This document shows, piece by piece, positions 44,480-55,698 of a stretch of 64,000 bases of DNA (position 1 is its first letter; the number at the start of each line of letters is the position of its first letter). The notes beneath the pieces are model-generated. The model had not been told where the DNA came from and ran no database searches. It was given only the letters and a program-made list of their open reading frames with translations. The position numbers were made by a program, and so were the translations under genes. Source of the DNA: Solea solea (lineage: Eukaryota > Chordata > Actinopteri > Pleuronectiformes > Soleidae). The DNA lies in the NCBI RefSeq assembly GCF_958295425.1, contig NC_081151.1, forward strand, positions 13,956,106 to 14,020,105, in the 5' to 3' direction.

Positions 44480-44504
44480 ACAATAATAATAATAATAATA
44501 ATAA
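44480..44504. repeat. AAT microsatellite
   Basis: (AAT)8 at the broken 3' end of the L2-type LINE. Confidence 0.95.
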
Positions 44505-46710
44505 GCGGTGGAGGAGGTGCAGTTGTTGATGTGAATGAACTGTTGTCTGTCGGTTAGGTAAGATTGGAGCCAGGAGAGGGCGGTGCCGGTGATGCTGAGG
44601 GAAGATTGAAGGCAGGAGAGAAGAATGGTATGGTTGATGGTGTCAAAGGCGGCAGTGAGGTCCAGGAGGATGAGGATGCTAAAAGGATGAAGTTGACCAG
44701 AGTCTGCGGAGAGGAGGATGTCGTTGGTGACTTTGAGGAGGGCTGTTTCAGTTCTGTGTTGTGAACGGAAGCCAGATTGGAATGGTTCAAACAGATCATT
44801 TGAGCAGAGGTGGGTTTTGAGTTGTTTGGTGACAATGTGTTCCAGTATCTTAGACAGAAAGGGGAGATTGGAAATGGGCCGAAAGTTTGACATGATGTCG
44901 GGGTTGAGTCCAGGTTTTTTGAGGATTGGGGTGACAGCAGCCAGTTTGAGTGAACGGGGGATGGAACCAGAGCTGAGAGAGGAGTTGATGATTACTGTGA
45001 TGAGTGTGGAGATAGCTGGTAAACAGTCCTTGATGAGGTGGGATGGGATGGGGTCCAGGACACATGTTGATGTTTTCATCCCAGTCACGATTTTGGACAG
45101 CTCCCCTGGTGACACAGGGGAGAACTGAGACAGGGGCTGAGAGGTGTGGGGGGGAAGAACAAATGATGGAGTGGGAGCGCAGACAGTAGTGACAGAAGAA
45201 GAGGACAGGTTGTTGTAAATGGTGTCAATTTTGGACTGAAAGAATGAAAGAAAGGAGTTGCATTTATCAGTTGTGAATGACTTGGTGGTATTGTCACTGG
45301 GTTTGAGGAGTTTATTTACTGTGGAGAAAAGAGCCTTGTGGTTGGTGGAACCAGAGTGTATGAGGTGTGAGTAGTAGGTGGACCGGGTAGTGTTAAGAGC
45401 TTCTTTATACTGCTGAAGGAAATCTGTGTAGGCTTGTAGATGAACAGTGAGGCCAGTTTTCTTATGGAGTCTTTCAAGCTGACGCTTACGGGATTTCATT
45501 TTGTGCAGATCAGGAGTGTACCAGGGAGCAGAGTGAGTGAATGAGCTGATCAACACAAGAGTAGAGTGTTTTTTTGTAGTAGTTGGTGAGGTCGGAAGGG
45601 TCATTCATCAATGGGGGGAGGAGGATATTTTGCTGGCAAGAGAGGCTGAAAGGACAGGAGTGGAGATGGATTTAAGATTCCTGAAAGAAATTGTCCGTTT
45701 GTCCTTGGTTGTAGGAATGGGGAGATCAATATTCATGATGATTGTCAGGTTGTCAGAGATGTTGAGGTTGAGGCTGGAGAGGTGAGGTATGGTGAGACTA
45801 GTAGAGCAGACCAGATCCAGGATGTGACCACGGCTGTGGGTGGGAAAGTTGACGTGTTGGGTGAAGTTGAAGCAGTGTAGCAGTTCCAGGAATTCAGTGG
45901 CGGATTTGCAGTTAGACTGAGCAGCAGGGATGGAGATGGTGGATGATTTAATGTCCTTTCTGTACACTGCAGCGACATCACCTCCCCGCCCCCAGGTCAG
46001 GGTTTGTCCATGTATGTAAATCCGGTGGGTGTGGTCTGGTTGAGTGAGAAATAGTCCAGAGGTTGGTGCCAAGTTTCAGTGATACAGAGGAAATCCAGGT
46101 TATTGTCAGTTATGAATTCATTTAAAATCAGGCTTTTATTGTTGAGTGAGCGGGTGTTGAGCAAAGCCAGTTTCAGGGGACGTTGCTTCATGATGGGTTG
46201 AGAGGACCGAGGAAGGGGGCGGAAATTAGATAGGTACACATGTCGTTTGTTGTGATGACGTAGTGAGGAAGTTGAGGTGCGCAAACCAGATGGATGGAAT
46301 AGAGTTTGGGGTTGAAAAGTTGTAATTGAACATACGACCAGAGCCTCTGTGTGGAGGACGGCGAGGTAGTCCAGTTTCTCGGAGGATGTCAATGCAGCCG
46401 GACGGAGGTGTTTGTTGAGTGAATGGAGGTCGTCGGTGGAGTAGAGCGGTGGCATGATCCAGGTGTGGAGTGCCAGCACAGAGCTAGGGCTAGCTTGTAC
46501 CCAGAAGCCGGGTGTCTGTGGATGAAGAGATGAAGAGATGACGTGTACCCCAGGAGTATCCACGGAATAATCCACAGCATAATCGCAGCAGAAAGCCAAT
46601 ATTCCGAAGAGGAGGAGCGGGGCCGCCGGCCAGCTAGCCAGACGGTCCAGGTAGGGAGAGGAGGTTGTCAGCCTGATGCAGTGGTGGCCAGCGAAGGAAG
46701 CCAGAACCAA
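44505..46710 (-). pseudogene. L2-type LINE ORF2: endonuclease and partial reverse transcriptase
   Basis: Endonuclease start: LKLALLNTRSLNNKSLILNE and LDFLCITETWHQPLDYFSLN. After one frameshift near 46010, RGGDVAAVYRKD, SRGHILDLVCST (the DLV.T box) and ISDNLTIIMNI follow, then a TGA at 45608. In the same frame come APWYTPDLHKMKSRKRQLER, the linker, LDPIPSHLIKDCLPAIS, SNFRPISNLPFLSKILEHIV, FEPFQSGFRSQHRTETALLK, LLDLTAAFDTINHTILLSCL and ALSWLQSYLTDRQQF. It ends before the YADD box. Only one frameshift and one stop in about 2.2 kb make this a comparatively young copy. The protein normally nicks target DNA and copies the LINE RNA in place. Confidence 0.9.
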
Positions 46711-47065
46711 AGCCCAGTAATTTCACCGGGACGGAAAGATCCCGTCAGGACGGGCAGGTGGGCTCGAGCTGGCAGAGAAGATGGCAGGGAAAGACCGCAG
46801 GAAAGGCCCCCCGATGGCAGGGCGACGAGGCTACGCCAAAGTCCGGGAATCCTAGAGCTAGCAGGAGTTAGCAGGATGGTGGGAGGACTTCACAGGCATG
46901 AAGCAGATAGATAGCAGTAAATTTTACTCTCCAACTTCAGAGGACATCCAAACCAGGCAATCTGGTGTGGTGAGGCATAGATCAAAAACATTTTTTTTAA
47001 CATAGACTGTTGTCCAAGACGGAGCGGCAGCCAGGGTGCGCCAGCATCCGCCATCTTACCCTCAC
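44505..47065 (-). mobile_element. CR1/L2-type LINE, 3'-truncated, nearly complete at 5' end
   Basis: The 5' end on the minus strand reads GTGAGGGTAAGATGGCGGAT (from 47065), followed by a 5' UTR and a long ORF. The element stops inside the reverse transcriptase, at an (AAT)n tract. LINE insertions are normally truncated at the 5' end, so loss of the 3' half with an intact 5' end points to a later deletion. Confidence 0.85.
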
Positions 47066-47486
47066 AAAAAAATTATGATTTTATGCAAGTTGAAGATTCG
47101 AAGAAGCCCATACATGCTTCAAATCACAGTATAAACCATAAACTTTGTATTTGAATTAGGGTTGTTTGATTGCTGTGAATGGCGATATCACATTCCAGTG
47201 CTTTTGTTGTTTTTTCGGCCAATCAGCTGCTCCTCACAGAGGAAACACATGGCTACTTAATATGCAGCTGCTGCTCCTCATTGTGACTGCTGCTTATTAC
47301 TGTTACTGCTGCTTTGAGAAGCTGTGTGTGTGTTTTCACCATTGAATGAATCAATAAATTGTGGCTGTTACAGTGCAAATATTTGGCTGTACTTCTTAAC
47401 GCCAATCTCACTTCTGCTGTGCATGCAGACTTAATGCTAACGTGTTAGCATTTAAGCTAGCAGACTTTCTCCAGAGTTTATACACA
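47066..47486. other. Unassigned interval
   Basis: CTGCTG-rich text near 47262-47315 and AATAAATTGTGGC near 47351. No gene is seen. It leads directly into unclassified repeat copy B and may be its other half. Confidence 0.35.
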
Positions 47487-47755
47487 AACAGATGGATTAT
47501 TTAGTGGCCAAAGGAGAGTGGCAGGACATGAGAATAACTGGACACCTTGAGGTGAACAGACACAGTAGTTACTTCTGAGATGACGACATGACGCCAGTGA
47601 TGGAAAGAAAGCTGAACCCCTTATTAACCTTCTATCTTCTTATGGGGTGAGTTGTCATCAATGTTGTTAATCTACGTTACATTAGTGTTCATTCGAAGTC
47701 ACATAAAGGGATTAAAAAATATTGTTTCATGCTGGACGCTGTCTTTTACTAATCC
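47487..47755 (+). repeat. Unclassified dispersed repeat, copy B
   Basis: ACAAACAGATGGATTATTTA, GTGGCAGGACATGAGAATAA, CTTCTATCTTCTTATGGGGT and TTCATGCTGGACGCTGTCTT match copy A (25380-25670, minus) block by block. Confidence 0.75.
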
Positions 47756-48129
47756 ACTGTGCGTTTCAGAACATTATGTGGCTACATTGTTATTAGCTAG
47801 CTCAGTATTGTTGTTTTAAAGTGCAAATATTATGCACATCTAAACTTGTGTTTGATCAAATGATTGTATTATAAGCACAGGAGCATGTGAGTATCTACTA
47901 TTAATATGACTAGTACAGAGTTCTGACAGTGCTATGTTGGGATTTCAGTAAAAAATCCTTAGTAAAAATGACTTGTCATCTGTTTGCAATTGTTCTTTTT
48001 GCGCTGAAAATAGTTTCTAGTTAATTTTTTTAATGTAAAAAAACTGCATTCAGTTTAAAAATGCCAAAACTGAAAAATAAAAACTAAGGATGGATTTGTA
48101 CCATAATATGTAATGTCATTTTTGTTTTT

Positions 48130-48240
48130 AGAAATGACATTATAAAACTGGTATTGAAAAAAATATCGATCAGGAACTGGTATCGAAATGAAGGTATCGG
48201 TATTGGTACCGGTATCGAAAATTTTTGATTGATGCCCTAG
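48130..48240. mobile_element. hAT-type terminus
   Basis: The text is rich in GGTATCG motifs (ATCGATCAGGAACTGGTATC, GGTATCGGTATTGGTACC) and ends GATTGATGCCCTAG. That end is the reverse complement of a CTAGGGCATCAATC start similar to the AGGGATGCAC start at 6925. Only one end is seen; 47756-48129 may be part of it. Confidence 0.5.
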
Positions 48241-48249
48241 CGCTGTGGT

Positions 48250-48900
48250 TATCTGTGTCAGCATAGGGGAAGCTGGCGGGAGCCATGATGGAGCTGTGGC
48301 AGAGGCCGGCGATGTTGTGCTGTGGCCGCTGCAGAGTGTTGTCTCTCTCGATTCCTCTCACGCAAACAACAGTCTAGACGGATGGCAAGGACAATCAGGG
48401 AATCCAGGTCCAGGGGGGCGAGAAGGTCCTTGATTTCTTCCGAAAGGCCCCTCCTGAAGGTATCCCGCAGAGCCACATCATTCCATGGCATACTTTGCCA
48501 TGCTGCGCCGGTTCTGTTGGAGACCATGCAGGGCTTGATCTGCATCTCTGGATGGCGTGGTGTGGTCAAAAACTCTGCGCAGGCCCTCCACGAACCGCTC
48601 CGCATAGTGACAAGACGGAGCTTGACTGTCCCACTCCAGCGTGGCCCAGGCAGCTGCTCGGCCGGACAGATGAGATATCATAAATGCAATCTTGGATATG
48701 TCCGTTTGATATATATGCGGCAAGAGGTTAAAATGGAGCTCCCACTGGATGAGGAATCGCCAGCAGTCCCCCATGTCTCCGGAAAACCAGGCGAGGAGGA
48801 AGCACTGTGACATGACAGGAACTGGAGGGATGGCTGCCATGGGCGATGTTACGGCTGGAATAGTGGGCGTGGTCCGCTGGAGCCCAGGTGGGTTAGTACT
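48250..48900 (-). pseudogene. Gypsy gag fragment
   Basis: Minus frames read FSGDMGDCWRFLIQWELHF, DISKIAFMISHLSGRAAAWA, FVEGLRRVFDHTTPSRDADQ and ALHGLQQNRRSMAKYAM. After a frame change at about 48480-48500 follow WNDVALRDTFRRGLSEEIKD, LDLDSLIVLAIRLDCCLRER and NRERQ. This is the capsid-like retrotransposon gag domain (FSG..C..FL.QC.L.F, KIAF.IS.L.GRA..WA, FDH). No zinc knuckle is seen. It is broken by the frameshift and at its 5' side by the hAT MITE. Confidence 0.82.
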
Positions 48901-48905
48901 CGGTC

Positions 48906-49468
48906 CAGTGATGGGGACGAGACCGAGTCCGTTGGTTTTCAAATACAGTCGAGTCCGAGTCAAGACCGAGTCTTTGAGGAAGCAAGTCCGAGTCAAGACC
49001 GAGTCGTTTAGGAGTCGAGACCGAGTCGAGACCAAGACCATAAAAACATGTCAGTTTTCATATTCATGATTTAGTATCCCCCCAGTTAATAATCAACAAT
49101 TAGCCCTACAGACTAAGCTAGATTGGGAATTGTTTAGAGGAGCAGTCTTAACGTCTTAATATGGACTATGCTTTTACTATCATTAAAAAAATCTCTACCA
49201 CATGCATCATCTTCTGCCTATTTTTATAAACTGCTTCAACAGTGCTGCTCTGTCATCAACATGTTAAGCCCACCCTGACTTTTTTAATCATAGTTAGGAC
49301 ATAAAATGAACATAAAAAAATGCGTTGGTTTCGAGGACTCAGTCTGAAATTATGAGTCCTTCTCCTCCCACTGTGGTCCGAGTCCGAGTCAAGACTGAGT
49401 CTTTGAAGGAACAAGGCCGAGACCGATTTCTGCCGATTTCTGCTTTTCTCTTGAGTACTACATCACTG
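48906..49468. mobile_element. Non-autonomous hAT MITE with perfect 8-bp target duplication
   Basis: It starts CAGTGATG and ends CATCACTG, its exact reverse complement. The 8 bases ACTCGGTC flank it on both sides (48898-48905 and 49469-49476). Eight-base duplications are the hAT signature. The inside is full of GAGTC/CCGAGTC motifs on both arms (for example CCGAGTCAAGACCGAGTC), with an AT-rich centre and no ORF of note. Confidence 0.92.
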
Positions 49469-49689
49469 ACTCGGTCTAAGGTGATAGGTATACATCATAT
49501 ACTGCAGATATGTACTTTATCTATCAATTGAGTTTAGCTTTTGATTCTGCCACTTTTACATATTTAAAGTGCTTATTCATTCAGCTTTCAGCGGTCAGCC
49601 TTCATATGCATTTTCAGGAAATACTTTTTATTCAAAATCCCTTAACATGCCGCATACTGTTTTACTCAAAGTAGTCACACTCCAAGACC

Positions 49690-49930
49690 ACACGGTTGGT
49701 GTAGTGGTTAGCACTCTTGCCTTTGCAGCAAGAAGACCTGGGTTCAGGTTGGAACAACCATAAGTGTGAATGTGAGAGTGAATGGTTGTTTGTCTCTATA
49801 TGTGACCCTGCGATGGACTGGCAAACTGTCCAGGATGTACACCGCCTATCGCCGTATGTCAGCTGAGATTGACACGGCGACCCTCCTGTGGAGGATAAAG
49901 CGGTAGAAATTGGATGGATGGATAGTCAGT
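49690..49930 (+). mobile_element. tRNA-derived SINE
   Basis: The tRNA-like head has A box TTGGTGTAGTGGTTAGCAC and B-box-like GACCTGGGTTCAGGTTGG. The body reads GTGACCCTGCGATGGACTGG, CAAACTGTCCAGGATGTACA and CCGCCTATCGCC. The tail is GGAGGATAAAGCGGTAGAAA followed by (TGGA)n. Tail pieces also occur at 36812 (minus) and 38811 (plus). Confidence 0.88.
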
Positions 49931-50214
49931 CACACTTCACACATGCACGGAAAAAATTGAGTTTCCGGAACAAATCAGGTAGTGACATGCCCTAAAAGAC
50001 TCCAAGGTAATTTGCCTTCTCAACAGTCCAAATATATTTATTGGATTGTTTAGTAAGATGAAAAAAAAAAAAACATTTCCATTTATTTGTAACAGTCACT
50101 GTAGCTGTAACATGGATGTCAATACTGTATCACATGCTCCAGTGTGCAGAGATTTGTTTAGCGTGTTGTTTAACCTGTGATACAAATGGATGTGAATGTG
50201 ATTTTTAATCTCTC
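49931..50214. other. Unassigned interval
   Basis: A-run at 50060-50071. Nothing else is recognised. Confidence 0.35.
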
Positions 50215-50480
50215 CTCTAAGCAAGGCTTCACTCCCTGCTTTCTCCCTCGCTCCCTCTCTTATTGGGTCTCATTACTTCGCTCTCACTTTCTTTCTCTTG
50301 GCTGGGATAATCTTCCCTGTAGGAGACTTCAAAGTGCAGGCCAACCAGGGAAAAGCCTTAATTACCCATTTGCCTTGAAACCCAAGCCAAATCACAACTC
50401 ACCCCGGTCTGTCCATCTCAGAACTACTGCCTCCCTCAGACTAATTGTGGGTCTGGATTTCCTCTTCTACTTTTTTTTTC
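50215..50480. promoter_or_regulatory. Candidate conserved non-coding element
   Basis: GGGTCTCATTACTTCGCTCT, GGCTGGGATAATCTTCCCTG, AGCCTTAATTACCCATTTGC and AGCCAAATCACAACTCACCC form a complex unique block with GGATAATC and TTAATTA cores. No repeat signature. A 118-residue open frame here has no recognisable motif. Inferred from texture. Confidence 0.3.
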
Positions 50481-50568
50481 GATTTTCCTCCTCTGTTATG
50501 AAAATGAAAGATGAAATTAAATCAAAATCATAGAAAAATTGAGTGTGAGGCAGATGATGAGAGAGTTA

Positions 50569-51106
50569 TGGCGTATTTCCACTGGCTCTACTCGCCTGGC
50601 CTGGCCTGGCCTGGCCTCGGTACGGTAAGACACGGCACAGTTTAGGTTGCATCTCCACTACAAAAAAAGTACCTACTCTACGCGACACACACACACACTC
50701 ACAAACGGATGACTAGTGACTTGTAAATCAGCTGTTTTCAGTGTAACTGAAACAAATCACTAGAATCAGTTAATTAAAAATATTTGTTCAGTACTTCCTC
50801 CATGACTGGAGCACAGACGCCGTCTGACACAGTCACTGGAATGAAACACAGCAGCACTGTGATGCCGGTCGTGGACCAAACTCCTCTGTTAAATATTGAG
50901 ATTTTAGACATTTCCCCTGTGACGGCACTCTGGCCAGTCAGTGGCCGGCAGTCTGACCAATCATCGCATATTACCTACTCAGCACACTTTTGGAACCTCC
51001 CCGGAGCAGGTACAAAAAATAGTACCTGGTACCAGGTACTATGCTAGTGGAAACGCTACTTAAACAGTGGTGAGGCGAGGTGAGTAGAGCCGGTGGAAAT
51101 ACGCCA
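50569..51106. mobile_element. Harbinger-type MITE with TTA target duplication
   Basis: The left end TGGCGTATTTCCACTGGCTC followed by TACTC matches the reverse complement of the right end with one change (GAGTAGAGCCGGTGGAAATA, then CGCCA). TTA flanks both sides (50566-50568 and 51107-51109), the Harbinger-type 3-bp duplication. Inside are a (GGCCT)n run and a GGTACCTGG-type palindromic area. The small open frame inside is not a transposase. Confidence 0.92.
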
Positions 51107-51650
51107 TTAGTGACCTTAAATTAGGACGCTGATTTGCCTCCATGCAGGTATCGCTATTGATTTGACTATTTTTATTTTATTTATTTAAAGGCATTCCACT
51201 AGATGTCCATTATATTATATGTATTGTATGTATATTATATTGTACTGCATGTATAATTTAATACATTGTAATATGTGATGCAAACCTGGTCCTGGTTCTT
51301 TAAGATTCTGACATAATCATCAAAGACTCCATGATGTGAACCCCCGCACCTAAAACCCAGTGTTCTGTCAAGAAGGTTGAGCTCAACTGAAATTGCTATG
51401 TAACCTTAACACAGTGCATTAGCTCATGGGTGCTCATGCGTTCTAAGTAATAATTTATAAACAAACATAATCCTGATTTACTAACCTTTTACAAAGATCT
51501 CATTAAGAAAATATCCTATTCGGTATTTAAGTAACATAAATCTAAGCGAATAAATAAGAAAGTAAACCAGATGTTGATTAATGTTTAATTATTAATGATG
51601 ATAAACAGTTTAAAGATTCTTAATATGTGATTTGTCTAGTTAATCTTACT

Positions 51651-51675
51651 GTGTGTGTGTGTGTGTGTGTGTGTG
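51651..51675. repeat. GT microsatellite
   Basis: Uninterrupted (GT)n. Confidence 0.95.
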
Positions 51676-51996
51676 CTGAGGCCTGAATAGACTGACCTAC
51701 TGAGTCATTAAAAATGTGACCAAAAGAGGAAGTGTTAACTGACATGTGTCAGGTAGTTGTCTGGACATGCATTAGTAAATACTACCAGGTATATGAGTGA
51801 AAGGGGAGAAGAGAAGATTCTAGGAAATGCATTATTCATTGCTTCAAATGTTGTAATGATTATTGATGGGGTGAAATTTAGCACATTATGACCTAATGTA
51901 ACTTCTCAAGTAAGTTCATAAATTAAATCCAAGACATGATTGATGCAATGTGAGCGTAGAACAAGAAAGGAAGTGTATTTAAGGCACTGAACAACT

Positions 51997-52026
51997 TAGA
52001 TAGATAGATGGATGGATGGATGGATG

Positions 52027-52073
<47 letters not shown>
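51997..52073. repeat. GATG/GATA microsatellite
   Basis: (GATA)2(GATG)5(GATA)n, about 77 bp. Confidence 0.95.
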
Positions 52074-54079
52074 GAAAAGCTGGGATTTTACAGTAACACC
52101 TTACCAGTAACGCCGTACACCTAACTGAGGGGATAAAAGCACCAGGGTCCAATGTAATCACTCGAGACAAGGCTGGCATAAGTGCACCCTAAAAGTTGTA
52201 CCTGTGGTGGTTTCTACTAATGAATGACTATACATATCTATAGTATATAAATAATATAATATATGAATATATGAAATGGAGACTTTCTTTTTTATTTCTC
52301 CACAGCAGTAATTTGATTAGCAAGAGCACTTCAAGTATGCCACCATCACCAAGAACAAGCCTGAGACACAAGGCCTTTCTCTTATGGCTGCAGGAACACA
52401 AGGGGGAAAGTGAAAATGTTCACCTAATAAAATCTACCCCTGCGTAAGGCTGAAATATCTTTAGGTGCAGTACAAGGATGCCAATTTAACTCATCATTTG
52501 ACAGCCTTCTCTGAATGGAAACTAAAGCCCATATCAAAGTCCATAGTCCAAAACCAGCATTTTAACTCTCAGGGACACAGGAGGTGCTGGTGCAAAGGAT
52601 TTCAAACCCCAAAGTCACATTTGAACTTACTGATCAAGGCAGCAGTGGTTCAACAACTGATTTTCTTTATGGACTTTGCTACAGGGGAGTGGTGTGTCCA
52701 AACTAACACAAACTAACTAGCTAACTAACTAACTAACACAGAAATGGTGAGGAAAAAGCAACAAAATTATTGTTGACTTGAGAAAACATAGATTTTAATA
52801 GGTGAGCCTTTTTATGTGGCTTAAATTGGTATTTCCTCGTGTCCGCACTGGCAGCCATGTTTTCACTGACAGTAAGCATCTATGTCATGTACATGATACA
52901 AGCACACTTAAATGAACTGAAATATTATTTCATTATGAAAGTGGTTGTTGTTTGTTTGCTTGTAGGTAATAATAATAATCCTGAACCCTCATGGTGCATG
53001 AAGAAACATTTTCACATTTATCCCACAATCATGTCTTCTGTCAGTTCAGCTCGGTAAAAAAATGAGACAAACAAGCAGAGGATGGAGAATTGTAACAGCT
53101 TGTATTTGTGCTCTGTTCTCATGCCGAGAAAATATCAATGGGGGAGGCATGTGCCTGAAAACTGACATGGAGGTCACAAAGTTCAAACAGAAGAATCAAC
53201 CACCACACCCACCCACCAACCCGCCCACATCCCTAAACACAGGAATCCACTGCCTGTTAGAAATCACAAACAAATTAAAAAAGAAAAAAAAAAAACAAGT
53301 CAAATAAAAACGCAAACAGTATAGTCATAGAAAAATATGTACAACCAATGTAAACAAAACATCAACTCTTGTTTTTGTCACTAAAAGGCCATCAAACAGC
53401 CCCCCCACCCCTCCCCCCACTGTACAATGTGATTCATTACAACAGTACAAATCAGGTTTGTGTTTATCCTGCCCAGTCAGAGGAAACATCAAGTGTATCT
53501 TGTCCCTGGAATGAAGTCACTGTGGTACTCAGAGTACCATATTCACAAAGGATGCACAAAGGCCTACAAGAAAAAAAAAGCTCGTCCGAAAAGCTCGTCC
53601 GAAAAGACACCAAGTGCCTTAACATGTATTTTAAACCATCCATGAAGCACAATTCATTCCAGGAGAAGGAAAATAGATACATAAGTCAAAATTCTCAGTG
53701 TGATTTTTCCAGAATAAGACATTTCTGAAATGACACCTCCATCCACCATCTATTGTTAATGGAGCAGCATCGACCCACCCTCCCACTTACCCACACCCCA
53801 AACTCCCACACCAAATCCAAGTGTGTTACAGCTCAGTCATTTTTTTTAACTCGTTTTTTTTTATTATTTCATGACACCCAATGCAGAAGAAAAGTTACTA
53901 AAACTTAAGACTTTTACAGTTACAGTGACAAAACAGTTTTAAGAGACCCACAATTCAAATTGGACTGCAAAATAAAAGTAAAAAATAAAAAATAAAAAAA
54001 ATAACTATCTTTTTCTATTTTTGTAAAATGCCCAGGCATTCTCCAATATTACAAATATTGGTATATTTTTACAGTAAAC

Positions 54080-54140
54080 AAGAAAAATGTTATATATATT
54101 CATATATATATATATTTATGTATATATATATATATATACT
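54080..54140. repeat. TA-rich microsatellite
   Basis: (TA)n-type text in two runs, within the putative 3' UTR. Confidence 0.85.
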
Positions 54141-55388
54141 AAAAAACCCCGTCACCAAAATAAAAATAACAGAAAGTGAGAAAGAAAAACAACACACACG
54201 TCGCCAGCACGGCTTTCAGAGAAATTTTAGAAGCAGAAAATAAAAAGGGGAAAAAAAAAACATTTGTTCAAAACACACATACACACAAAATATTGTTTTA
54301 CCCTTGTACTTGTTTCAATACTGTAAACTTGTATTAAGACAGAGTGCACTAAAATAATTTTTTTCCTGATTTCTGTCCAGGTCTTTGTTGAATTTTTGTG
54401 GCTTTTGTTCACTCTTGGTGTTTTTCTGCTGAGACTTGTGTGAAGAATTTGATATATATCTACCTCTCTCTATATATGTATATATTTATATAAATGTTTG
54501 TTTGTGTCTTTATATGTACATATGCATACATATATACACACACAGACACGCTAGTATTGAGTGCTGGATATTCCAAAGTCTAAACTCAGCATTGTTTCAT
54601 TTTTGACTGAATTCAATTATTGAGTTGAGATGTCAGGTTACACATTAAAATTAATAGATGTTTTACTTTTTGTTTGTTTAATTTGATGCTTCGTTAATCT
54701 GTTGCATTTATGTGTGACAATCAGTAGGAAGATTGTTTTTTCAAGGCACACTCATGTCAAATTGAATGGCAGTACAGAAACTGTCCTGGATTCATGTTTG
54801 TTATCATCATCATTATTGTGATTATTAGAATTATGATTTATTATTTATAGTGCCAGTATTGGGGAAAGCCAAGCCAAACAACCCTGGGCACGTCAGTGTC
54901 AGAAGATCCCAAGTTCTAGACCCTTTTCTGTCCAGGTTTCTGTGTGTTGTACAGAGAACCCTAAAGTGCAGGTCTATTGTTATGAGCTAATTAACATTAA
55001 ATTAGATCTGATGTTTGTTTGTTTTTGTTTTTTTAAAAAGTGCCATTTGGAAGAAAACTGGGGTCATGATATTCAAGGAGCATGGAGCGAGCTGGTGCTG
55101 CTTAAGTCCTAGTTTCTCAGAACAAACATACCTTTTTTTTCCAACTTAAGTGTAATGGTGAAACTTTGAGGGACTCTTATTCCCACAGAGGAGGCTTCAT
55201 TAATCACATTATGCAAATCACTATAACAATACAAGCAAAAATGTACTACTAATGTTATGTTTAAACAAATTGTGATAAATGTCATGACAGAAACACATAA
55301 GGATGTTGATTCTTAAACAGGTTTGGATAATTCAATGAGATCTACTTTAAATGGTAGCTTCTGCCATTTATTCACATACATGTTACTA

Positions 55389-55698
55389 TAGGCCTGCAAC
55401 GATTAATCAATTCGTAAATGAATTAATTAATTACTAAATGAATTACTCACTTACTAAATTCATTTTCTACTGACTTTATAACAGATTAATTTTATAATTG
55501 AAGCAAGTTCTCTGATTCTTTCAGCTTCTTAAACGTGAATATTTTATTTACTTCTTATGACAAAGGAATCAATGCGACTGAATAATTTTGTGGACAAAAC
55601 AAGACATTTGAAAATATCATCATTTTTACCAAACAATGACTCAAGAAAACAATAACTGGATTAATCGATTATGAAAGTAATCATTAGTTGCAGCCCTA
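55389..55698. mobile_element. hAT-type MITE (GGGCTGCAACTAATGATTA family)
   Basis: The right end, read on the minus strand, is TAGGGCTGCAACTAATGATT followed by ACTTTCATAATCGATTAATC. The left end is TAGGCCTGCAACGATTAATC. The inside contains GTGGACAAAACAAGACATTT and CTGATTCTTTCAGCTTCTTA. This is a widespread vertebrate repeat. No clear 8-bp duplication remains, so it is old. Confidence 0.82.

Larger units (their letters stand above)
51107..53289. other. Unassigned interval next to the 3' end of bcl11b
   Basis: It contains (GT)n at 51651-51675, a GATG/GATA microsatellite at 51997-52073 and a CTAA repeat near 52713-52738. No gene or named repeat is recognised. Confidence 0.4.

Noticed and set aside
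44564..45128. Plus-strand ORFs over the L2 element
   Set aside because: Antisense shadows of the reverse transcriptase ORF.
50177..50533. A 118-codon ORF over the candidate conserved block
   Set aside because: Its translation is Ser/Leu/Phe-rich with no motif, and the sequence has a non-coding texture.
53369..53728. A 119-codon plus-strand ORF near the end of bcl11b
   Set aside because: It lies in the putative 3' UTR on the opposite strand, begins in a C-rich low-complexity tract and has no recognisable domain.
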